Source: Liolophura sinensis
Taxonomy: Eukaryota; Mollusca; Polyplacophora; Chitonida; Chitonidae
Length of the DNA: 64,000 nt
NCBI RefSeq assembly: GCF_032854445.1
Contig: NC_088306.1
Location: 28,059,764 to 28,123,763 of the forward strand
Direction of reading: 5' to 3'
This document shows, piece after piece, positions 13,404-24,962 of this stretch; position 1 is the stretch's first letter; the number at the start of each line of letters is the position of its first letter. The position numbers and the translations under genes were made by a program. The notes beneath the pieces were generated by a model. The model saw only the letters and a program-made list of their open reading frames with translations. It searched no databases and was not told where the DNA came from.

Positions 13404-16400
13404 GTGTGTTATTTGACTCTTCTTATTTGTCAGCCCACTCATCTCTACTGATTACATTTCGTTCTGTACCGATACTTAACTTAGGCTAGATTTAATTTAT
13501 CCTCACGGACACAAGAAACAGCGTTATTCAAAGATAGAGATAAAACAGGGCTGCAAAGTTGTCCCAGATATAACGAGTATATACGGTATTTTTTTTTGTT
13601 CTTTAATGTTTAAAACGTTTTAATTCATAAATAAAACTCACGAATAAAACTGTATATAACATGTACATGTTACTGTCTGGAATGTAGGACAGAGAAATTA
13701 AGAAATAAGAAAATTATTCCATGTTTAGGCATCAGATTTTGAAATCGTTTTTTATCACTTAAATACCTTATGTAAATAAGGCAAGGATTTTACTGCTTAC
13801 CGGTTTTTAGCGCTCTTTTGGAAGTTGAGTTTTTTATTTCAAGGTCATTGAGATTTAGTTTAATCGCGTTTAACGCCGATCACATGTATTTTTTCTCTTA
13901 CAATGAAGGCAGTCGGGTTTACTGTTGGTGAATATTGGGCTACCTGGAATAACCACAGCCTTTTGCCATGCAGATACGAAACTCCTTACAGCGCATGTGC
14001 CGCTCTCTACTTTAGCTTTACATCACTGCCTCCACTAGACAAACTTGCCCTTTGGAGCCTGTGTAACACTCGTATAGCCGTGTTTAGCCTTGTACTGGTG
14101 TTCTCCGTGAACTATTTAAGAAGCATTCAGCAATAAAATTGTTTCAGGTGTTGGTTAGAATCATATTGCGCATTCCTTAGATAATTAGAATGCGTGTGTA
14201 TATAGTATTATTAGAATCACAGGTTGAGGCAGAGTTTTGTTTTCTGACATGACTTCATGTCGCATCGCCGTGACGCCAGTGATTTCGGTGCTTGTGGCGG
14301 CAGCGAGTGTAGAGAGGGACACAAGCTGTAAGGAGTATATTTTAGTACTTGACAAATCTCATGACTTTAGCTCCAAGGGGCAGCGGGCATTTTAACAGCA
14401 TTTTCAGCCCGATTACCTGTTATCCTGCATTACTCTCTTGGTCATCTATGCTCTATTCTAAGTACTAACATTTCCATTATCTTTTCAATTACCTTCCTCT
14501 TTAAGACATATAATTCATAGACCTTTATCCATTCTTATAACACAGTTACATATTCATGGAAAAGGTTTTTTCATAACCATTTATGTATATATATTTTCTG
14601 TGAATTATTAAATATAAGTAAAGACGTACAGCACAGAGAGTAAAACCTGAGCAGCGATCACAGGGTGATAGACGTACAGCATAAAGAGTAAAACCAGAGC
14701 AGCCATCACAGTGTGATAGACGTACAGCATACAGAGTAAAACCAGAGCAGCCATCACAGTGTGATAGACGTAAAGCATAGAGAGTGAAACAAGAGCAGCG
14801 ATCACAGCGTGATAGACGTACAGCACAGAGAGCAAAATCATAGCAGCGACGACAGTGTGATAGACGTACGGCATAGAGAGTAAATCCAGAGCAGCGACGA
14901 CAGTATGATAGACGTACAGCATAGAGAGTAAAACCAGACCATCAATCACAGTGTGATAGACATACAACATAGAGAGTAAAACCTGAGCAGCGATCACAGT
15001 GTGATAGACGTACAGCATACAGAGTAAAAAGCAGAGCAGCGATCACAGCTTAATAGACGTAAAGCATAGAGAATAAAACCAGAGCAGCAATCACAGCGTG
15101 ATAGACGTACAGCACAGAGAGAAAAACCAGAGCAACAATCACAGTGTGATATACGTACAGCATAGAGAGTAAAACCAGAGCAGCGACGACAGTGTGATAG
15201 ACGTACAGCATACAGAGTAAAACCTGAGCAGCGATCACAGTGTGATAGACGTACAGCATAGAGAGTAAAACCAGAGCAGCAATCACAGCGTGATAGACAT
15301 AAAGCATAGAGAATAAAACCAGAGCAGCGATCACAGCGTGATAGACGTACAGCACAGAGAGTAAAATCAGAGCAGCGACGACAGTGTGACAGACATACGG
15401 CATAGAGAGTAAAACCAGAGCAGTTACGACAGTGTGGTAGACGTACAGCACAGAGAGTAAAACCAGAGCAGCAACGACAGTGTGATAAAACCGAAGAAGG
15501 GACGACAGTGTGATAGACACACAGCATAAAAAGTAAAACCAGAGCAGCGACGACAGCGTGATAGACATACAGCATAGAAAGTAAAACCAGGGCAGTGATT
15601 ACAGTGTGATATTTGGCCAGTGGTCACACATAACCGGTGAATAAGGTCTCTTGTCCGTTTACCTTAGTCAGGGTTTTATTCTAACTGTTCATCCATGACT
15701 GTCCACCAGATATGATGGATGAGGGCGAAAAACAGCCTTTGGACAATGCTTAACCCTGTCGGAATTTAACCCAAATACGTTTGGGAAATGTTACAAATGG
15801 GGTATTGCGTCCACCATTAATTCAAAACTCATAATTAAAATGGCTATTGACAGTACTTCATTTCGCTTTCTAACAAGTTCCATAGAAAATCCGTATTGGT
15901 TGAACTTAAGTTTTTTTTTATTATTAGTTTATTGGTTTAGTTATTAGTTATTAGTTTAGCCGAATTTAATCAAGGTTAAGCCTAATACGTAAACAAATAA
16001 ATAAGTGAAAGTGCTGATCGTTTCCAGGCTGGTAGAAAATGCATTTTGCTACCAGTGTGCCAATAAGCAATAATGATTGATGTCAGTGCCGGTGCAGAGA
16101 CGTCATCCGCCAAGAAAACGAGTCCTCCTGCAATCGCCAGTTTAGAAAGTTCAAGTTTCCCAGTTCAAGAACCCTTCGTTTTTGCTACAGCAATAGTGTA
16201 CACCCCAAATTGAAAGACTTCTCTCCATGCCATGCATTGGTAAATGTCTATAGTCTGCCAATGGTCCATTTCTGGTGCGCCTGTAGAATGACACTCGGAC
16301 ACAAGGCAAATGTTTCAGTTAGCTGATGATAGTACATATATCACAGAAACATGATTATAGCTTTGAACAGATAAAGGTTTGGTGAATTATGTTGGAACGC

Positions 16401-19400
16401 TGGAAGTCCGCTCGAAAGGAGCCTTTGGGGTAGTTTCACAGCGTCGGCAAGATGTTTTTAATGTATTCTAAGCAATCTTCCATGATGGAACATTGTGTTT
16501 TAATATGTCTTACCCATGAATGTTTTAAAGATGTGGTAATGATGGTGAAAATGTTTCTTTTTCTCCAGTGGCTGCCAATCCGTTGACGGCAGGTGAGATA
16601 ATCGGTATAGCTATAGGTGTCCTCGTTGTAGCTTCTGCCATTGGAATTGCCGTTCTGTGTCTTCGTAAGAAAAGGTGAGATTTTGGATTTTTAACCAGCT
16701 TCTTTCAAAACTTTTCCGTCACATTCTGTTTGCAGTCATCCATATTTAGCCTGTCGCATGCAGTAAAGCCAGAGCTACATGTATCTGATATGTATTTATT
16801 TATTTGATCGGTATTTTACGCCGTACTCAAGAATATTTCACTTAGACGACGGCGGCCAGCATGATGGTGAGAAGAAACCGGGCAGAGCCCGAAGGAAAGC
16901 CACAGCCATCCGCAGATTGCTGGGGACCTTCCCACGACAGGAAGCCAGCAACTGTACATATTAAAGCAATGCCTAGTAGGAAAATGCCGCAGTAACATCT
17001 GTTACGGTTATAGTAGGCCTAATATCTGTCATGTGGGATCAGCACTGTCCAGTATGGTTATAAAGATCTGATGGGTATATCTAGTGCCGTAGGGAAATCT
17101 CTAAGCAGCAGTATCTGGTAAATTAGCAATATCTATGAGAAACAATACTATAAGCAGCAATATCTGGTAAGTTAGCAATATCTATGAGAAACAATACTAT
17201 AAGCAGCAATATCTGGTAAGTTTTTTTTTGTTTTTTTTTATTGGTGTTTTACGCCGTACTCAAGAATATTTCACTTATACGACGGCGGCCAGCATTATGG
17301 TGGGTGGAAACCGGGCACTGCCCGGGGGAAACCCACGACTACCCGCAGGTTGCTGGAAGACCTTCCCACTTACGGCCGGAGAGTAAGCCAGCATGAGCTG
17401 GACTTGAACTCACAGCGACCGCATTGGTGAGAGGCTTCTGGGTCATTACGCTGCGCTAGCGCGCTAACCGACTGAGCCACGGAGGCCCATCTGGTAAGTT
17501 AGCAATATCTATGAGAAACAATACTATAAGCAGCAATATTTGGTAAGTTAGCAATATGTATGAGAAACAATACTATAAGCAGCAATATCTGGTAAGTTAG
17601 CAATATCTATGAGAAACAATACTATAAGCAGCAATATCTGGTAAGTTAGCAATATCTATGAGAAACAATATTATAAGCAGCAATATCTGGTAAGTTAGCA
17701 ATATGTATGAGAAACATTACTATAAGCAGCAATATCGGGTAAGTTGGCAATATCTATGGGAAACAATACTATAAGCAGCAATATCTGGTAAATTAGCAAT
17801 ATCTATGAGAAACAATACTATAAGCAGCAATATCGGGTAAGTTAGCAATATCTATGAGAAACAATGCTCTAAGCAGCAATATCTGGTAAGTTAGCAATGT
17901 CAATGAGAAACAATACTATAAGCAGCAATATCGGGTAAGTTAACAATATCTATGAGAAACAATACTCACTTATGGCTCATGACCAGGACAGATATCGCGC
18001 CAGTATGTTAATGAGCTATATCAGTGAGTTATCTTCCCTTTGACAACATCTAGGTGGCGCTGTGCCCATCTTGGCCATGGACCATACCTAGCAATATATG
18101 AGATAGTTAGCAATATCGTTTAAGGTTAACCTCAGCAATACCTGGTACAGATTTAAATATTTGTATAATTAGCACAATCTGGTGCGATTAACATTGCTGG
18201 TATACATAGCCATGTCTGCTACGGTCAGCAGTATCTACAAGAACAGTAATATCTGCTCTGCCATTTATCTCAGTTACAAACAACACTATTTTCCTCCTTC
18301 AGTCAGCACGTTTATCTTCGCTTCGCGGTATCCGCTGAAGGCGGCGATATCAATCAATTTGTCAGTCAAAGTCAACAACATGTAATGGGCTTATAATTAA
18401 GATCATCTATTACAATCAGATTTATCTTAGTGTACAACAAGCAGTATTTACATACAGGTGTGTCATATCTAGGCCATCCCGGACATTTCGAGACGATTCA
18501 AAAGTTGATTACGTTAGTCTTTTATATCGCATTAATGTACTAATATGCACCGCGAAGTTGATTGTCCTGACCATCGAAAACCTTAATCTACGATAGGCCT
18601 ACTGCCTGCAATATTGACAGAAAATCGCACCAGAGTTAGTGCAAGCAAATTATCTCTTAAATTTAACAGATAGTCTGTTCTCTGAGTGATGCTGGAATGT
18701 ATTCTGTTATCGTCGCAGATTATTCTGTTATAGTATAAGACACATGTTCTGTTACAGTATAACACACATATTCTGTTAAATCAACGCAAAGATGGTATAA
18801 GACAAACAAGGTATTAAACTGAATTTGCTGTAGAAGAATGTTATACTAACAGAAAATTCTATCATCACTCAGATAATAGTTTTTCTGTTACAATTAACAC
18901 ATTGTATTTAAATGTATGAACACTGGGACATGTACGTTTACATTTTATATCATTTGTCAGTGGTTATAAACAAGCGGTCTCCGCCCCAGTCACGTATAGA
19001 AAGGGGTCTAACTTGAGGACGGACAGGGCACCGTTAACCACGCGGGATAAGGACCCATCTCCACCTCCAGCCACGCTGGAGGATCAGTTCTTCATCGAGA
19101 ATGATTCTAACAGGTAACGTATTCGCACATGGTTTTATCCATTTGCTAGAGATCTAGGCCTAATTGTCTCTTCACTACTATTTTTATGCTGTACATTTAC
19201 TTATTTCGACACGAAGTAAAGAGAGGTGTTGTGAGAGGACGTGGGGTAGGTGATTCAGACGCTGTCGGTGGCGGCGTCGGTGTCCAGCTTAGTTAAAGTT
19301 TTTGGCCAATCGTAGATTTGTAGTGGCCACCTATAGTACACAGATAGCCAGTCATCGGTAGTGATTTGCATATCAAAGGCCAAGGAATTCTTTTACCTTA

Positions 19401-22242
19401 TAGCTCAACATTTTGCTCAGTTATTTGCTCACAGAGTTGCAATCATCTCCCATAGTACATGGGTTGCCAGATGTAGTTCGCGATTTGCATATCAAAGACC
19501 AAGGAATTCTTTTAGCTTATAGCTCAACATTTTGCTCAGTTATTCACAGAGTTGTAATCGTCTCCCATAGTACATGGGTTGCTAAATGTAGTTCGCGATT
19601 TGCATATCAAAGGCCAAGGAATTCTTTTACCTTACAGCTCAACATTTTGCTCAGTTATTCACAGAGTTGCAATCGTCTCCCATAGTACATTGGTTGCCAA
19701 ATGCAGTTCGCGATTGGCATATCAAAGATCAAGGAATTCTTTTACCTTATAGCTCAACATTTTGCTCAGTTATTCACAGAGTTGCAATGGTCTCCCATAG
19801 TACATGGGTTGCCAAATGCAGTTCGCGATTTGCATATCAACGAACTCCATAACGTATGAAGTAACTGCTCAGCAATCCTTACGCATACGATAAACAGTCA
19901 TAGTTGTGACAATATAATGATTTGGGCCTTTCTTGTTGTATCACATGGCTTGAACATTATGCGGTTTACAAATTGCACAATGGGGCGAGCTACTCAAAGA
20001 CATTTCACTTATACGACGGCGACTAGCATTATAGTGGTAGGAAATTGGACATACCCCTGTAGAATCGTCCACAGGTAGCTAGCAGACCTCCCCTCGCACG
20101 ACCGCAATGGAGAGAGTCTCCAGGGCTAGTACGCTAACCATCAGACCAGAGAAGAGTTTGTTACGAACTTATTTACGGCAAACTAACCGTATTTTCTCGC
20201 AAAATTCGAGACTATACACAGCACCTTTTTTAGTATCGTACTACTTGGTAAAAGCACACATAAGCAGAGGAAATATGATAGAATGTACAGATTTTAAACT
20301 AGAACGCTTGTACAGATTATGGACGTAGGCGAATGATGGTGTAACGCCATTATTAGCCACTGTAGATAATCTGCGGACGTCTACTCACTGTGTGAAGGAT
20401 CAGGTTTTCGGACTGGTGGAACCAACGGAGATACTTAGTGGGAAGTATTACGCCTTTCGGATAGGTTTCCGAGAATACCAGAAACTCAGCCTTGTGTGGC
20501 CTTAAGATGCAATCCACACCAGCCTGGCTTCCACGTAGTAGAATCATGTTCTCCCTGGTAAGAAATGGGACGTTAATTGTGAAGAATAAGGCTATCAATG
20601 ATATTAAAATAGCTAAAACCAGCGTGCTACATACATGTACATGTAGTGAAGCAAATAACCTTAACCCTCCTGTTTGTTTATTGCAGTTACAAAACGGGGA
20701 GCTGGTGTAAATATAACTTCAAAACACGTAACAGCAAATAACAGCAGTCAGAATGCACAATATTTTACAAATTGTTACCAAAAATTGACAAATACATAAT
20801 AAGAAAAGCTGTTTCGGAAATGTTTCGGAAATTTAATGGAAACTGTATAGCGTGTACGTGTATTAGAAATGTGATGGAAACGTATTGGAAACTGTAACAT
20901 GTACTGGTTTCCGTTACGACGGATTTTTAGATTTCATTTTCTGGAAACTAAGTTACATTTGTACAGGGTACATAGACAGAGGCCGAAATTGGATGTCTTT
21001 TTAGTGACAAAGTCCACAAGCATACAGACTGATGGATTTTATTTCTGCATCACAGTTGATTACCACTAAAATATTCTGGATATTCGGCCAGGATCCGGCT
21101 GTACTGTACCTGTAGCATGTAGTTAATGCGTATTGAAGGCTATTTGGTCTCAACCCCTTCCGTTCCAGTTCACTCAAAAAATATTTAGCACATAGGACAA
21201 GGAGGAATTGAAACGAACAATGATAGTTATATCGGGGACAGAGGCCAAGAAAACACTAACTTGAAGTATTTGTAAGATGAAAGACCAATAAACATTGTCC
21301 AAAATATAGTTGGATTTATTTTTTTAGAACTTTTTTAACCGATTAAAATGCATTCGAAACTTTGGATTCTAAGGTGGCCCTTTCTGACCATATTGAGACT
21401 AGTGACGTCACATTTTTGCCTCTTAAAACACACATACTGCTAGACGTCATCATTCAGAACGCATATATAATCATTTAGATCTATGAATACATTCGGACAA
21501 TAGATCTTGACATGAATTAGTTCTTGCACAAAAATACGGATGTGACGTCCCGGATACCCTTTTGATCACTACCATGACTACAGTATACAATATACCGCAT
21601 AATCTGATGTTGTAAAACCATTTTACTTGGTTGGAAAACTTCCAAAAGCAGTAAATCGAATTATTTTTCTGACCAGTGTTTAATCGTCTTTCATCTGAAG
21701 TATTCCTCTCCAGCCGTAAATGGGAAGGCTTGCCAGCAGATGGTCATGGGTTTCCTTCGGGCTCCAACAGGTTTTCCTCCTACCATAAAACATGAATCCA
21801 ATAAATAAATCAATAATTTCATCTGGAATATATACCTCCATGAAATATTTTCTTTGAACCTTTAAAAGGTGCGATTTGTGCCTCGACACATAATCGAGAA
21901 CAAGTTGTATCCTTCGACTTAAGTTTACTGATTGTGCTGAATGGATTATGTAACCGCCATTTTGTTTTTTCTTATTTTCGTTCTTATTTTAGACGACTGA
22001 AAACCGTGTCTAACGGACGCGTACTGAAGAACAAACGACAAGATCAGGAGGATGCGGCGTCGTCGGACGTGGAGACAACCTTAGCTCGGGACGGAGGAGA
22101 TGACGACTACTTCTACGACGAAATCTTCGGTAAATCCGACTTCACAGACGAAAAGACGAGTGCCGCCATTAAAGAGTTGTCCTCCCCCAAACCGGACGAC
22201 GAATGGCCCGATCTGATTTTTGATGACGATCCGTTCAGTTAA
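13098..22242 (+). CDS. Single-pass membrane protein, mucin-like stalk (3' part)
   Basis: Four exons (13,098-13,403; 16,569-16,674; 18,961-19,113; 21,993-22,242) join in one open frame of about 270 codons ending in TAA. All junctions are AG/GT with matching phases (1, 2, 2). In order: a Ser/Thr-rich extracellular stalk with N-glycosylation sequons (NRS, NGT, NAT); a transmembrane helix at about residues 111-134 of this part (GIAIGVLVVASAIGIAVLCL) followed by a basic RKK stop-transfer; and a tail of about 135 residues, basic near the membrane and very acidic at the end. The tail carries YDEI, which fits the YxxPhi sorting consensus, and DPF two residues before the stop, a motif that binds the AP-2 appendage in other proteins. 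The topology suggests a type I surface receptor or adhesion protein that is endocytosed; that is inference. The first visible exon starts in mid-codon, so signal peptide and ectodomain exons are missing. I do not recognise the family. Confidence 0.82.
13985..14105. repeat. Dispersed repeat, copy 1 (related at 53.3 kb)
   Basis: Shares an ordered block with 53,325-53,435: tatcactgcc or catcactgcc, ccactagacaa, tttggagcct, then a tagcc-containing end. A weaker match to the first part sits near 30,839-30,890. This points to an old interspersed repeat of unknown class. An open frame of 77 codons over it has no other support. Confidence 0.55.
14619..15612. repeat. 48-bp minisatellite, about 21 units
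   Basis: The unit is 48 bp (gtgatagacgtacagcatag, then agagtaaaaccagagcagcg, then atcacagt). Period was verified at 14,713, 14,761 and 15,001. Because 48 is divisible by three, long minus-strand frames stay open and read as hydrophobic 16-residue repeats (LYVYHTVIAALVLLSM). More than one overlapping frame is open, so these are most simply by-products of the repeat. Confidence 0.96.
16569..16674 (+). CDS. Membrane-protein exon b: transmembrane helix
   Basis: The acceptor is tttttctccag and the donor is AG|gtgaga. The exon enters in phase 1 and leaves in phase 2. It encodes the membrane-proximal residues ANPLTAGE and a helix of 22-24 hydrophobic residues with small-xxx-small spacing (GIAIG, then AIG), ending in CLRKK. 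One exon carrying the whole transmembrane helix is common in type I receptors. Confidence 0.85.
16794..16950 (-). mobile_element. SINE A, 3' portion
   Basis: Read on the minus strand it keeps the body and 3' tail (cggcgtaaaa in reverse as ttttacgccg, with actcaagaatatttcactta). It is truncated before the tRNA-like head; only the gaagccagcaa piece remains of the junction. Confidence 0.85.
17090..17965. repeat. 49-bp minisatellite interrupted by a SINE
   Basis: The unit is 49 bp (agcaatatctatgagaaaca, then atactataagcagcaatatc, then tggtaagtt). Period was checked at 17,102 and 17,151. About 12 units, split by the SINE at 17,221-17,488. Each unit contains ggtaagtt, which resembles a 5' splice site. 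Confidence 0.95.
17221..17488 (-). mobile_element. SINE A, full length, with target duplication
   Basis: A complete element, from the tRNA-like head (gggcctccgtggctcagtcg on the minus strand) to the tail and a poly-A/T end. It is flanked by exact 10-bp direct repeats, atctggtaag at 17,211-17,220 and 17,489-17,498. It lies inside a 49-bp repeat unit. Confidence 0.95.
18961..19113 (+). CDS. Membrane-protein exon c: juxtamembrane tail
   Basis: The acceptor is tatcatttgtcag and the donor is AG|gtaacg. It enters and leaves in phase 2. It encodes GYKQAVSAPVTYRKG, then a proline-rich and charged piece (KDPSPPPATLEDQFFIEND). The other two frames are closed by stops. It follows directly from the RKK stop-transfer of the previous exon. 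Confidence 0.8.
19326..19845. repeat. 115-bp tandem repeat, about 4.5 units
   Basis: The unit contains tagtacatgggttgcc, gcgatttgcatatcaaa, caaggaattcttttacctta and ctcaacattttgctcag. Starts at 19,453, 19,568, 19,683 and 19,798 give an exact 115-bp period. A first, more diverged part-unit lies at 19,326-19,440. Confidence 0.95.
19993..20135 (-). mobile_element. Degenerate SINE A
   Basis: Recognisable pieces are actcaaagacatttcactta, tacgacggcgactagcatta and gctagcagacctcccc, in family A order on the minus strand. Many substitutions and deletions suggest an old insertion. Confidence 0.65.
21690..21812 (+). mobile_element. SINE A fragment with internal deletion
   Basis: The body is recognisable (cctctccagccgtaaatggg, then agatggtcatgggtttcc, then aggttttcctcctaccata). 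It then passes directly into an AATAAATAAAT-type end without the usual gtcgtataag tail block. Confidence 0.65.
21993..22242 (+). CDS. Membrane-protein terminal exon: acidic tail
   Basis: The acceptor is ttcgttcttattttag, in phase 2; the exon ends in TAA at 22,240-22,242. It starts basic (RLKTVSNGRVLKNKRQ) and becomes strongly acidic: DDDYFYDEIFG in the middle and DEWPDLIFDDDPFS at the end. YDEI fits a tyrosine-based sorting signal and DPF an AP-2 appendage ligand. Codon third positions are rich in G and C compared with the AT-rich flanks, as expected for real coding sequence. Confidence 0.85.
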
Positions 22243-22432
22243 TTTTTCAGTTTCCAAAATGACGTGCGAGGTCCACATGCCAAGGTCACAAAGTGAATAT
22301 ATGCTGTCTTCCAACAAGTGTTTATTAAGCGGACATCGAGTATCCGGATCTCATATTTGTTGATCCGTGTAGTTGGTTGTTACTGTTTTTCAAATTGGCA
22401 TGATGGTCACAAAGCGATTATATGCAGTTTTA

Positions 22433-22438
22433 AATAAA
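22433..22438 (+). terminator. Poly(A) signal AATAAA
   Basis: AATAAA lies 191 bp after the TAA of the acidic-tail exon, in a T-rich context. This gives a 3' UTR of about 210 bases. Confidence 0.7.
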
Positions 22439-22584
22439 GGGTTCACTTTTGCAGTAAAAGAAAAATCATTTATGCTCAAATAATTACAAATGGAACTGAT
22501 TCTTTCTCCGATAAAAGGGTGGTGTTAGGTTACAAAAATCCGTTTCAAAACCTAGTACGACACGTGCGGATAAACGCGGGCTGT

Positions 22585-22685
22585 TTCCGGGCTCTGCACG
22601 GTTTCATCCCACCAGAATGCTGTCCGCCGTCGTATAAGTGAAATATTCTTGTGTACTTCTTAAAACACCATTTAAAGAAATAAAT
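22585..22685 (+). mobile_element. SINE A 3' fragment
   Basis: Body-to-tail portion: gggctctgcacggtttc, ccgccgtcgtataagtgaaa, tattcttg, then aaaacacc and an AAATAAAT end. It is just downstream of the poly(A) site of the membrane-protein gene. Confidence 0.85.
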
Positions 22686-22994
22686 GAACAATTTTCTTCA
22701 TGATCCATACAAATTCCAAGAAGTTATTAAGCATGTACCGCATAATACACCTGCCATTCAAACATCGCCATGATTCATTCCAAGCCTAACTATATAATTT
22801 ACGTGGGTGTCGCCGTAACAATGTATTTTATACATGTTGACAATGATGAGATCATTTATATGTACTTTCATTATATCAAAAATATAGGCATATAAATCGC
22901 TCAAGCAGTATATGTGATAAATAGGGTATACATATGTTCATGTGGAGATATTTAATACAATGTCGTAACCCACTGAAACCTGTAGCAGACATAA

Positions 22995-23137
22995 CCGCAT
23001 GCTTTATTGTATGCAGTACTGTATCTTTTACTGTATGCATTATTGTATGCATTGTTCTATCCGTTACAGTATGCATTACCGTATGTTTTATTATATGCAT
23101 TATTATATACATTATTATATACATTATTGTATTAAGT
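22995..23137. repeat. Degenerate tgtatgcatta repeat
   Basis: Loosely repeated units of about 10-12 bp (tgtatgcatta, ttatatacatta). Both strands stay open in several frames because stops are rare in the motif. Confidence 0.75.
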
Positions 23138-23199
23138 AACAGAACTTTACTGCTCATTCAGTTAGTTCAGTGTACCCGCATATGTCCTTTATTAATCGT

Positions 23200-24545
23200 A
23201 CGCCATGTTACGTATTACAGAGTAATACCCTCGTGATACAGATTGTCGGATACACCTGTACACCTGTACGCCCCATGTTACCTATTACAGAGTAATACCC
23301 TCGTGATACAGGTTGTCGGATACGCCTGTACACATGTACGCCATGTTAGCTATTACAGAGAAATACCCTCGTGATACAGGTTGTCGGTTACGCCTGTACA
23401 CCTGTACGCCATGTTACCTATTACAGAGTAATACCCTCGTGATACACGTTGTCGGTTACGCCTGGACAAATGTACACCATGTTAGCTATTACAGAGTAAT
23501 ACCTTCGTGATACAGGTTGTCGGATACGCCTGTACACATGTACGCCATGTTAGCTATTACAGAGTAATACCTTCGTGATACAGGTTGTCGGTTACGCCTG
23601 TACACCTGTACGCCATGTTACCTATTACAGAGTAATACCCTCGTGATACAGGTTGTCGGATACGCCTGTACACATGTACGCCATGTTAGCTATTACAGAG
23701 TAATACCCTCGTTACACAGGTTGTCGGTTACGCCTGTACACATGTACGCCATGTTAGCTATTACAGAGTAATACCTTCGTGATACAGGTTGTCGGTTACG
23801 CCTGTACACACGACGCCATGTTAGCTATTACAGAGTAATACCCTCGTGATACAGGTTGTCGGATACGCCTGTACACATGTACGCCATGTTAGCTATTACA
23901 GAGTAATACCTTCGTGATACAGGTTGTCGTTTACGCCTGGACATATGTACACCATGTTAGCTATTACAGAGTAATACCTTCGTGATACAGGTTGTCGGAT
24001 ACGCCTGTACACATGTACGCCATGTTAGCTGTTACAGAGTAATACCCTCGTGATACAGGTTGTCGGTTACGCCTGTACACCTGTACGCCATGTTAGCTAT
24101 TACAGAGTAATACCCTCGTGATACAGGTTGTCGGATACGCCTGTACACATGTACGCCATGTTAGCTATTACAGAGTAATACCCTCGTTATACAGGTTGTC
24201 GGTTACGCCTGTACACATGTACGCCATGTTAGCTATTACAGAGTAATACCTTCGTGATACAGGTTGTCGGATACGCCTGTACACATGTACGCCATGTTAG
24301 CTGTTACAGAGTAATACCCTCGTGATACAGGTTGTCGGATACGCCTGTACACATGTACGCCATGTTAGCTATTACAGAGTAATACCTTCGTGATACAGGT
24401 TGTCGGATACGCCTGTACACATGTACGCCATGTTAGCTATTACAGAGTAATACCCTCGTTATACAGGTTGTTGGATACGCCTGTTCACATGTACGCCATG
24501 TTACCTGTAACACAGTAATACCCTCGTTATACAGGTTGTTGGATA
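23200..24545. repeat. 68-bp minisatellite, about 20 units
   Basis: The unit is 68 bp (gtacgccatgttagctatta, cagagtaataccctcgtgat, acaggttgtcggatacgcct, gtacacat). Period was verified at 23,336 and 23,404. Variants at fixed places (ccctcg or ccttcg, ggatac or ggttac, acctg or acatg) differ between neighbours. Ends are diverged. Confidence 0.96.
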
Positions 24546-24962
24546 GATATGTACGTCATGTATATAAATATATGGCAACTTGAATTGGATGGATATACTA
24601 TATCTGGGATTAATATAATACGTCTGCTATGTTAGTCGCAGATTATATGTAGGCCGTTGTCCAGGTTTAGTGTATACTGTCTCTACCTATAGAAAGAACG
24701 ATATTTATTTGGGGGCATGAACACGTGATTGCAGGTAGGCTCTGTGTCAAAACATGATAAATAAGGATCGAACCCTTGTGTTTTATATAAGATGATTAAA
24801 TGAAAATACAGTTAAGTGGCCATTGTTTTATAATTAACGAAGCTCTAATGTAACATGTATGACGGGATGTTTCACGTAGATTTGACCGGTTATTTTCCTG
24901 TTTTGCCGCGTTCCCGAAATTGTGCCATTAAGCTGTTTTCAGCGCTGCCATTGAGTTCTGCC

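Larger units (their letters stand above)
13404..16568 (+). other. Intron of membrane-protein gene
   Basis: The intron holds a dispersed repeat at 13,985-14,105 and the 48-bp minisatellite at 14,619-15,612. The remainder (15,620-16,560) shows nothing recognisable. Confidence 0.7.
16675..18960 (+). other. Intron of membrane-protein gene
   Basis: It carries a SINE A fragment, the 49-bp minisatellite and a SINE A copy inserted in it. The stretch 18,000-18,950 has degenerate attctgtta-type motifs (18,700-18,780) but no exon. Confidence 0.75.
19114..21992 (+). other. Last intron of membrane-protein gene
   Basis: Contains the 115-bp tandem repeat, a degenerate SINE A near 20.0 kb and a SINE A fragment near 21.75 kb. 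The stretch 20,140-21,680 has only short unsupported frames. Confidence 0.7.

Noticed and set aside
14608-15627. Several overlapping minus-strand frames of 67-193 codons as a repeat protein
   Set aside because: They arise from a 48-bp tandem repeat whose length is divisible by three; more than one overlapping frame is open, so openness is not evidence of coding.
13098-22242. Naming the membrane protein as a known receptor or mucin
   Set aside because: Only stalk, helix and tail are visible; these parts are not diagnostic, so any name would be a guess.
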